From positions 1-40,120 of the forward strand of contig CAJYAP010000008.1 of NCBI GenBank assembly GCA_913065025.1: a stretch of 40,120 bases of DNA, in the 5' to 3' direction. The notes below the pieces were generated by a model. That model saw only the letters and a list, made by a program, of their open reading frames with translations, was not told the origin of the DNA and did not search any database. This DNA is from an uncultured Gammaproteobacteria bacterium. GTDB taxonomy: Bacteria > Pseudomonadota > Gammaproteobacteria > Poriferisulfidales > GCA-002705445. The position numbers and the translations under genes are program-made. Of the stretch, positions 34,875-40,120 are shown piece by piece; the stretch's first letter is position 1; each line of letters opens with the position of its first letter.

Positions 34875-34953
34875 ATTTTAAGTTTATACTAGATACAATT
34901 AAAAATTAAGTTTATAATGACCTATACATTTCAATCACACAAAATAGAATAAA

Positions 34954-35166
34954 ATGGCAGAGACACTACTAAGAAAAAATGAAGATGCTGGCTACATAAT
35001 AGCTTGGAAACATAAACAAAATCACGATGATTTAGGAAAATTTGACAAAGAAATGACTTATGGCGAAGCTCTGAAAGAATGCGATAAACTCATTAGTGAA
35101 AATAGCGAGAAAACTTTTTGGCCTGAAAAGTCAGAAGAATCAAAAGAAGGATTTGCTTTTCCTTAA
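34954..35166 (+). CDS. Small acidic hypothetical protein
   Basis: A 70-residue soluble protein with no recognisable domain. It has a helix-like middle (KFDKEMTYGEALKECDKLISEN), a WKHKQNHDD stretch and an acidic end before GFAFP. No signal peptide or membrane segment is seen. The ATG lacks a clear ribosome site. It is divergent from pdxH and its stop lies one base from the msrA stop, so it fits snugly between real genes; codon use looks like the neighbours. It is probably real, function unknown. Confidence 0.65.
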   Translation: MAETLLRKNEDAGYIIAWKHKQNHDDLGKFDKEMTYGEALKECDKLISENSEKTFWPEKSEESKEGFAFP

Positions 35167-35167
35167 T

Positions 35168-35785
35168 TTATATATCTAAATTTAATCCTAATCCCTGAAT
35201 TCCACAATATCCTTGCGGATTCTTCGCCAAGTATTGTTGGTGATAATCTTCTGCATTAAAGAATCTTTCGTTCATTTTTATTTCTGTGGTAATCAATTTA
35301 TTAAAATTATTTTTTTCTAAAGTATCTTGGTATTCTTTTAGTAAACTAATCGACAAGTCATGATAAACATCATTATTAGTATATATGCATGATCTATATT
35401 GTGTTCCTATATCGTTACCTTGCCTCATACCTTGTGTTGGGTCATGATTTTCAAAAAAAACTTTTAATACTTTTTTAAAGATATTTTGCTGTTTCTCAAA
35501 TACAACTTTTACCAACTCAGCATGTCCTGTTTTTCCAGAGCAAATATCTTGATAGGTTGGATTTTTTGTAAAACCTCCACCATAACCAACCGAAGTTATA
35601 TGGACATATGGCAATTCCCAAAATAATCTTTCAGCTCCCCAAAAACAACCAAGACCAAGAAAAACTTCCGAATAATTATCAGTATGATAATTTTTTACAC
35701 TATTCTTATTTACATAATGATATTCATTTATTTGAATTTCATTTTCTCTGTCAGGCAATGCACTATTTTTATTTACCTCTATCAT
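35168..35785 (-). CDS. msrA: Peptide methionine sulfoxide reductase A
   Basis: A 205-residue MsrA. The catalytic GCFWGAERLFW holds the active Cys; ENHDPTQGMRQGNDIGTQYRS, EDYHQQYLAKNPQGYCGIQGLG and a resolving Cys in GYCG follow. It repairs oxidised methionine (S-sulfoxide). About 45 residues precede the catalytic motif, like the long E. coli-type MsrA rather than the short form. It fits the oxidative-stress flavour of this half of the window but is not joined to the oxyR module. No strong ribosome site is seen. Confidence 0.97.
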   Translation of the reverse strand: MIEVNKNSALPDRENEIQINEYHYVNKNSVKNYHTDNYSEVFLGLGCFWGAERLFWELPYVHITSVGYGGGFTKNPTYQDICSGKTGHAELVKVVFEKQQNIFKKVLKVFFENHDPTQGMRQGNDIGTQYRSCIYTNNDVYHDLSISLLKEYQDTLEKNNFNKLITTEIKMNERFFNAEDYHQQYLAKNPQGYCGIQGLGLNLDI

Positions 35786-35813
35786 TTTTTTATTTTTAAC
35801 ATATTAATTTACA

Positions 35814-35840
35814 TAAAACAAAGGCCGCAAAAGCGACCTT
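35814..35840 (-). terminator. Rho-independent terminator after the DUF1326 gene
   Basis: On the minus strand AAGGTCGC-TTTT-GCGGCCTT forms an eight-base-pair stem (one G-U pair) with a four-base loop, followed by TGTTTTATG. It lies about 38 bases after the DUF1326 stop and before the start of msrA. Confidence 0.75.
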
Positions 35841-35857
35841 AAGAGCTCAACATATAT

Positions 35858-35875
35858 ATTATTATTATTATTATT
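35858..35875. repeat. (ATT)6 microsatellite
   Basis: Six perfect ATT units lie in the 3' untranslated stretch between the DUF1326 stop and its terminator. This is a simple repeat with no evident function. Confidence 0.8.
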
Positions 35876-35877
35876 CT

Positions 35878-36498
35878 TTAGTTAGGACCATATGCGAATG
35901 GTGATGCTAAACCAACCTTCCCTGTTTGAGAGAAGTTTTTACCATTACCTGTATATGTATTCTTAACAGATTTGAATACTTGAATATCGAATGGAGGTGC
36001 AACTGCTAATGGCATGTTACTAACTTTAACAGCACCGCCATCCATTCCAGTTACAGCAACAAGTTCTTCGTGACCTACATCACCTATTTTGAGAAGTTTC
36101 TTTTCACTAGAATCTTCTATAGTGATTGGAGCTTTCTCAGCACTCATTACTTCTCCTACTAAACTAGCTATTACGGCTAAGTGGCCGCCATGATTTCCGC
36201 TCCACAATTCGCATATTGCATTGAATTGCTCGTCTGAAGCACCGTCATCAACATATAAAGCCAATGACCATCCACCATCAGTTAAATTTCCTGTTTCCCC
36301 TTTACATGGGGCATGTAGCCAAGCAGCAACTTTTCTTCCACTTAAATCTACGCCATCTAAGTTACCCTCATCTATTGTCCATCCCACTTGAGCTTCACAA
36401 AAACCTTCTGTTGGTGGCTCTAAAAATATGCATGGACAAACTAAATCACAATTACATGATTCAAAATAATTACCCTTTACGCTCCAATTGTCTGACAT
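35878..36498 (-). CDS. DUF1326 family cysteine-rich protein
   Basis: A 206-residue protein. The N-terminal motif ESCNCDLVCPCIF gives Cys15, 17, 21 and 23, with Cys34 soon after and His62/Cys65 in LHAPC, a likely metal site. Later stretches GWSLALYVDDGASDEQFNAICELWSGNHGGHLA and the C-terminal DIQVFKSVKNTYTGNGKNFSQTGKVGLASPFAYGPN match the DUF1326 pattern as I recall it. Function is unknown. DUF1326 and DUF2182 genes often sit together, and here they are divergent, with a copper-chaperone domain in the DUF2182 protein, so copper handling is a reasonable inference. GGGGAG precedes the ATG. Confidence 0.88.
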   Translation of the reverse strand: MSDNWSVKGNYFESCNCDLVCPCIFLEPPTEGFCEAQVGWTIDEGNLDGVDLSGRKVAAWLHAPCKGETGNLTDGGWSLALYVDDGASDEQFNAICELWSGNHGGHLAVIASLVGEVMSAEKAPITIEDSSEKKLLKIGDVGHEELVAVTGMDGGAVKVSNMPLAVAPPFDIQVFKSVKNTYTGNGKNFSQTGKVGLASPFAYGPN

Positions 36499-36735
36499 TA
36501 TCTTCTCCCCTAGTTAATTCAATTTTTTATACATACAATTACTATCAATGATTAATACTTTATCTTTCCTGTTAATAATGTCAATCTTTTAGATAAGCCA
36601 ATAAAATCATATATTTAAGATACATAATTTTTTTAAAAGTATGATTTATAAAGAAAAATAAACATTCAGCATGTTGAAAAAATACTTACAAAGTATAGAA
36701 TTCTACGAAATAAAAAAAATAATTAAGGGACTTGC
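36499..36735. other. Divergent intergenic region between the DUF1326 and PCuAC-DUF2182 genes
   Basis: These 237 AT-rich bases must hold both promoters. An imperfect palindrome TTCAGCATGTTGAA (near 36665) and a perfect TAGAATTCTA (near 36697) lie close to the plus-strand gene and could bind a regulator. I see no CueR- or CsoR-type operator and no promoter I would defend. Confidence 0.4.
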
Positions 36736-38037
36736 ATGTCTAGTCAAGAAAATTTAAGCAGAATACAAAAAAATACTGTTATCGCAGGAATACTAGCTGT
36801 TTCATTAGCTGGCTGGTACTTTCTTTTTGCTATGGATGCGAATATGAAAAGTATGAATATGGATATGTCTAGCGGCATGCACATGAATATGAAAATGGAA
36901 CAAAAATCCAAAACAAAAATGGAAATATCTGCATCTGAAATGAAAATATCAAGACCTGTCGTTAGACTTGTGCCTCCAAATTTAGGCATGACAGCTGGCT
37001 ATATTACATTGGAGAATTTATCTAATGAAAATGTAAGCTTAATCGGAGCTTCATCTAAGGACTATAATAGTATTGAGATTCACGAAACTATCATTGATAA
37101 CGACAAAGCAATGATGAATGCCATTGAATCACTTGAAATAAAAGCAAAGAGTAAATCAGAATTAAAGCCTTTAGGATATCATTTAATGTTAATGGGCCCA
37201 TTAAAAGTATTTAAGGAAGATGACAATGTAATAATCAATCTTATCTTTGCTAATGGAAAACAAATGAGTGTTGACTTTACTGTTAAAAGAAATGTTATGG
37301 ATATGGAAATGGATATCGATATGGATCACGGTGATATGGGAATGATGGATGTAGATACCTGGTTACCAAACACATGGTGGATGCCACCAATGCACAATGT
37401 GTGGAGCTCAAATGACTTTTATCAGCTTGTTATAATGTGGTCAATAATGATGGTGGCAATGATGAGCCCAAGTATTATTCCCACAGTTTTAATGTTTGCT
37501 ACTGTCAATAAAGCAAAACAAAAAAATAATTTACAATACACCCCAACCTACATTTTTTACTTTGGCTACCTGATTGCATGGATATTATTTTCAATTGCAA
37601 TTTCTATTATTCAATATCCTCTCCACCAGATCAGTCTAATAAATCCTATGATGGCATCGATGAATAATTATTTCTCTGGTCTAGTTTTAATACTTGCTGG
37701 AATATATCAATTAACTCCTTACAAAAATGCTTGTCTAGATAAATGTCGATCACCTTTATCACTAGTTATGTCTAAATGGAAAGATGGTAATTTTGGTGCA
37801 TTAAGAATGGGGCTTGGACATGGATTTTATTGTGTATTTTGTTGTTGGTTCTTAATGGCTATCTTACTAGTAGCCGGTGTTATGAATATGTACTTTGTAG
37901 TTGCTCTTACGGTTTTTGTTCTTTTAGAAAAACTAATTTTGACTCCAGAATCTTTTGAAAATACTTTTCAGAAATTAATTACAGTAGTTCCAGGCATAGC
38001 CTTTATAATAGGCGGTATATACTATTTATTTAGCTAA
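36736..38037 (+). CDS. DUF2182 membrane protein with an inserted PCuAC copper-chaperone domain
   Basis: A 433-residue protein. TM1 spans about 15-33. A Met-rich linker (about 33-62, MDANMKSMNMDMSS) follows, then a PCuAC (DUF461) domain (about 63-186) with His116, Met127, His149 and Met151, exactly H-X10-M-X21-H-X-M. A second Met/Asp/His linker (188-206) leads to the DUF2182 core: MWSIMMVAMMSPS (234-246), further helices, CLDKCRSPL and GHGFYCVFCCW (361-371). DUF2182 proteins usually run from TM1 to TM2 through a short loop, so the chaperone is inserted there and probably faces the periplasm. It likely handles copper; direction is unknown. AAGGGA precedes the ATG. Confidence 0.88.
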   Translation: MSSQENLSRIQKNTVIAGILAVSLAGWYFLFAMDANMKSMNMDMSSGMHMNMKMEQKSKTKMEISASEMKISRPVVRLVPPNLGMTAGYITLENLSNENVSLIGASSKDYNSIEIHETIIDNDKAMMNAIESLEIKAKSKSELKPLGYHLMLMGPLKVFKEDDNVIINLIFANGKQMSVDFTVKRNVMDMEMDIDMDHGDMGMMDVDTWLPNTWWMPPMHNVWSSNDFYQLVIMWSIMMVAMMSPSIIPTVLMFATVNKAKQKNNLQYTPTYIFYFGYLIAWILFSIAISIIQYPLHQISLINPMMASMNNYFSGLVLILAGIYQLTPYKNACLDKCRSPLSLVMSKWKDGNFGALRMGLGHGFYCVFCCWFLMAILLVAGVMNMYFVVALTVFVLLEKLILTPESFENTFQKLITVVPGIAFIIGGIYYLFS

Positions 38038-38133
38038 AAATATTTTCTTGCAAAAACTATAAATACTGGTTTATCATAGAAATACGTATAAAGTTTCTCT
38101 TTATACAGCCATAAAGCATGGGGAAAAAGCTTA

Positions 38134-38156
38134 CCTTAAGTTACTTTATAAGGAGG
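38134..38156 (+). promoter_or_regulatory. Ribosome site of the 33-aa gene, partly in a possible hairpin
   Basis: AAGGAGG (38150-38156), a perfect Shine-Dalgarno sequence, lies four bases before the ATG. CCTTAAG (38134-38140) can pair with CTT and AAGG across a TTA loop and a three-base bulge, covering the first four bases of the site. This could restrain translation, but the stem is weak. Confidence 0.45.
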
Positions 38157-38160
38157 CAAT

Positions 38161-38262
38161 ATGTATAAACTTGCAAAAATAATGGCGGCACATCCAAATA
38201 GGAAAATCAATGGCCAGTACAGAAGATTGTACTATCGTGGAGTAATGCCACACAAGCTGTAA
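38161..38262 (+). CDS. Small basic 33-aa protein, unlisted in the ORF track
   Basis: A 33-codon frame, MYKLAKIMAAHPNRKINGQY followed by RRLYYRGVMPHKL, then TAA. It has eight Lys/Arg and no Asp or Glu, with several Tyr, so it is strongly cationic and could bind RNA, the ribosome or membranes. It lies between the copper-protein gene and a convergent unknown gene, in a 275-base gap otherwise without genes. A TTGCAA-N18-TATCAT promoter-like pair (38048-38077) lies upstream. The perfect AAGGAGG site, rare in this window, argues that it is translated. I do not recognise the family. Confidence 0.7.
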   Translation: MYKLAKIMAAHPNRKINGQYRRLYYRGVMPHKL

Positions 38263-38288
38263 GCTATACTTAACCTAATGTTAAGAAA

Positions 38289-38314
38289 GAGTCCATCTAT
38301 TTATAGATGGGCTC
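38289..38314 (-). terminator. Hairpin terminator overlapping the stop of the 209-aa gene
   Basis: GAGTCCATCTA-TTTA-TAGATGGGCTC gives an 11-base-pair stem (one G-U pair). On the minus strand TTTCTTAA follows, fitting termination of the 209-residue gene whose TGA lies within the stem. It may also end the plus-strand 33-aa transcript, though no T-run follows on that strand. Confidence 0.7.
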
Positions 38315-38942
38315 ACTTAGGTTCATTAGTTATAAAAAAATTTTCTACTCTTTTTTTTAAATATAATTCAGATAAATAAAACGGTAACATGTCACGACAT
38401 TTTAATCCTAATTTCTCAGCTGCATTTACATCTTTTTCTTTATTTTTTTTTGTTACTTCTTTAGCCTCTAAAACTTGAGGATCTTTTTCTTGAATCTCTT
38501 TTTTTAAAACCCCACCTAATAAAAAAATTACTCTGCTAGCATGTCTGTTACCAAGTAAAAATTCGTCTATGTCATTAGATACCTCTTTTGAAGTATGGTT
38601 TCCTAAGCTATCAAAATTTAATTTACCTTCTTTTTTGGCTACAAACTCTTTATTAATTAAATCAAATAATTTTTTTTCAAATTTTTTAAATTCATTGGGG
38701 CAGATATGATTCTCAAAGCATAATTTCAATATTGTTTGATCTGGCGATGAGCTATAAGGTTTTTTATTTGTAATCAACTCTGATAAAGCAACCGTTTTAA
38801 AAAAGTATCCTATCATATATGGATCTGTCCACATTTTTTCAGGTACTTTTTTTTCTGGTGACCATTCTTCTATAGAACTTAATAAAGTAGATAGAGATTC
38901 GTAAATTTTTTTTGCCTTTGAAGCTTTTGATAATCCAAACAT
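38313..38942 (-). CDS. Hypothetical soluble protein, unknown family
   Basis: A 209-residue protein with no signal peptide or clear membrane segment. It is mostly helical in pattern, with a Lys-rich region about 150-172 (EAKEVTKKNKEKDVNAAEK) and a hydrophobic end (LPFYLSELYLKK). Phrases such as WTDPYMIGYFFKTVALSELI suggest a conserved helical core, but I do not recognise it. It starts 12 bases after the yjbQ stop on the same strand, so they are probably cotranscribed, and it ends in a hairpin. Codon use matches the neighbours. Confidence 0.75.
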   Translation of the reverse strand: MFGLSKASKAKKIYESLSTLLSSIEEWSPEKKVPEKMWTDPYMIGYFFKTVALSELITNKKPYSSSPDQTILKLCFENHICPNEFKKFEKKLFDLINKEFVAKKEGKLNFDSLGNHTSKEVSNDIDEFLLGNRHASRVIFLLGGVLKKEIQEKDPQVLEAKEVTKKNKEKDVNAAEKLGLKCRDMLPFYLSELYLKKRVENFFITNEPK

Positions 38943-38954
38943 ATTTTTATTATA

Positions 38955-39374
38955 TTATTCGCCCATTATATTAACAATTACTTTTCGACTGTAACCACGA
39001 TTTCTATGTTCATATAAATACAAACCTTGCCATGTCCCAAGCTCTAGCTTCGAATTAATTATTGGTATAGAAAGACTTGTGTTTGTCAAAAGGCTTCTTA
39101 TATGTGCTGGCATATCATCAGGTCCTTCAGAGTTATGCTCGTATAGATTTTCATCTTCAGTTACCAGCCTTTTAAAAAATGATTCTATATCTCTTAAAAC
39201 AGATGGGTCTGCGTTTTCTTGTATTATTAATGAAGCGGAGGTATGTTGTATAAATAAAGAACACAATCCATTTTGGACTTTTGAGTTTTCCACTTGTTGA
39301 GAAATTTCATAAGTAATATCAATTAAGCATTTTGGTTTAGTATTGATGTTGAGATTTAAATTAATAGTCTTCAT
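38955..39374 (-). CDS. yjbQ: YjbQ family protein (UPF0047)
   Basis: A 139-residue protein. FIQHTSASLIIQENADPSVLRDIESFF, HNSEGPDDMPAHIRSLL and LGTWQGLYLYEHRNRGYSRKVIV are the three signature blocks, including conserved His residues of the metal-bound site. Some members have weak thiamine-phosphate synthase activity, but the natural role is not settled. It is divergent from the dienelactone hydrolase gene and is followed by the unknown 209-residue gene. Confidence 0.95.
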   Translation of the reverse strand: MKTINLNLNINTKPKCLIDITYEISQQVENSKVQNGLCSLFIQHTSASLIIQENADPSVLRDIESFFKRLVTEDENLYEHNSEGPDDMPAHIRSLLTNTSLSIPIINSKLELGTWQGLYLYEHRNRGYSRKVIVNIMGE

Positions 39375-39446
39375 AATTTATTTAAAGTATTATATAAATA
39401 ATATTTTTGCAAATTCGTTTAACATAGTTATATTTTATAAAGACAT

Positions 39447-40120
39447 ATGATCGTTAAAGAACAATATGATTATCAAATTGGTACTGATACATTTCAGGGA
39501 TTCATTTGTTATGATAATGAAATTGAAAAACCCCTTTCTGGAATTTTAGTATCTCATCAATATTCAGGATGCTCTAAGTTAGAAGAAAGAAAATGTGAGT
39601 TTTTAGCAAAAGCTGGATATTTTGCATTTGCTGTCGATCTTTATGGAAAAGGGATAAGAGGAAAAACACCAGAAGAGTCTTTAGATTTAATGAATGAACT
39701 ATCGAAAGATAGAACTGTAATATCAAAAAGATTAAATCATTGCTTAACTTTATTAAAAGATCAAAAGCTGGTTGACAGCAATAAAGTCGCAGCAATTGGA
39801 TACTGTTTTGGCGGGAGATGTGTTCTTGATTTAGCTAGATCTGGTGCAGAATTAAATTTAGTTGTTTCTTTTCATGGAATATATGACAGGCCAAATATAG
39901 GTAACCCTAAAAATATAAAAACTCCAGTACTAATATTGCATGGTGACGAAGATCCTTATGCAACAGAAAATGATCTTAAAAATCTCCTAACTGAATTAAA
40001 AGAAAAAAATACAAAATGGTTTGTGCATATCTTTGGTGGTGTTGCGCATGCTTTTACTAATCCAGATGCCAATGACGAATCAAATGGTCTTAAATATGAT
40101 AGGGATGCAATGCATATGTC
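39447..40120 (+). CDS. Dienelactone hydrolase family protein, partial at the right edge
   Basis: The frame from ATG 39447 stays open to the window end (224 codons) and is missing from the ORF track for that reason. It is an alpha/beta hydrolase with GYCFGG (nucleophile Cys120), Asp169 in HGDEDP and His201 in VAHAF, matching the Cys-Asp-His triad of dienelactone hydrolases (Cys123, Asp171, His202 in Pseudomonas). Most homologues of this general type have unknown substrates, and no catechol-degradation genes are nearby. Only the last residues are cut off. Confidence 0.92.
   Translation, partial: MIVKEQYDYQIGTDTFQGFICYDNEIEKPLSGILVSHQYSGCSKLEERKCEFLAKAGYFAFAVDLYGKGIRGKTPEESLDLMNELSKDRTVISKRLNHCLTLLKDQKLVDSNKVAAIGYCFGGRCVLDLARSGAELNLVVSFHGIYDRPNIGNPKNIKTPVLILHGDEDPYATENDLKNLLTELKEKNTKWFVHIFGGVAHAFTNPDANDESNGLKYDRDAMHM

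Noticed and set aside
36671-36757. 28-codon frame (MLKKYLQSIEF...) overlapping the start of the PCuAC-DUF2182 gene
   Set aside because: It lacks a ribosome site and is the sort of Lys/Ile-rich frame that AT-rich DNA gives by chance. A coupling leader peptide is possible but unsupported.
39574-39795. Minus-strand 73-aa frame near the right edge
   Set aside because: It is antisense to the dienelactone hydrolase gene, whose catalytic motifs are intact on the plus strand.
1-40120. CRISPR arrays, insertion sequences, prophage or integration sites
   Set aside because: No regularly spaced repeats, transposase or integrase frames, or tRNA-end duplications were seen; the two tRNAs are intact with no integrase nearby.

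Overview
The window reads as one stretch of chromosome from a gammaproteobacterium with a small, very AT-rich genome. By eye GC is near 30%, gaps are mostly under 130 bases, and start/stop overlaps are frequent. The gammaproteobacterial assignment rests on conserved gene order (gyrA-pheA-tyrA-aroA-cmk-rpsA-ihfB-lapA-lapB; rpsP-rimM-trmD-rplS; pcnB-folK-panB-panC) and on LapA/LapB, IHF-beta, MlaA and a canonical-length OxyR. A marine, streamlined lineage such as SAR86 would fit, but no rRNA or marker comparison was possible. No insertion sequence, prophage, integrase or CRISPR array was seen.

Layout. 1-9254 (minus) is one long run from gyrA through aromatic amino-acid synthesis (pheA, tyrA, aroA) to cmk, rpsA, ihfB, lapA and the start of lapB. 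9390-10743 (plus) holds ubiG and gph. 10740-15209 (minus) holds a three-subunit transhydrogenase (pntAA, pntAB, pntB) and scpA-scpB. yciB (plus) is followed by mlaA, argG, grxD and an asparagine-synthetase-like amidotransferase (minus). queG (plus) converges on a seven-gene operon pcnB-folK-dgk-panB-panC-panD-pgi (minus, 27140 to 21113). 27218-30701 is a peroxide-stress module: rubrerythrin, an Fe-S oxidoreductase and a DUF3501 protein (minus), divergent from oxyR (plus). Then come ogt, rplS-trmD-rimM-rpsP (minus), tRNA-Leu and tRNA-Arg (plus), a secreted SRPBCC-like protein, a cupin, pdxH and msrA. 35878-38037 is a divergent pair that looks metal-related: a DUF1326 protein and a DUF2182 membrane protein carrying an inserted PCuAC copper-chaperone domain. 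The end holds an unlisted 33-codon gene, an unknown protein, yjbQ and a partial dienelactone hydrolase.

Most striking points. (1) The PCuAC domain lies in the loop between the first and second membrane segments of a DUF2182 protein, has the exact H-X10-M-X21-H-X-M copper motif and is flanked by Met-rich linkers. (2) OxyR keeps Cys199, but Trp occupies the position of the resolving Cys208. (3) The oxyR-rubrerythrin gap holds a near-consensus OxyR operator directly abutting the -35 box of the rubrerythrin promoter. (4) A 33-residue, highly basic small protein has a perfect AAGGAGG ribosome site, partly buried in a possible hairpin. (5) The amidotransferase resembles the N-acetylglutaminylglutamine amidotransferase family, with no partner synthetase beside it.
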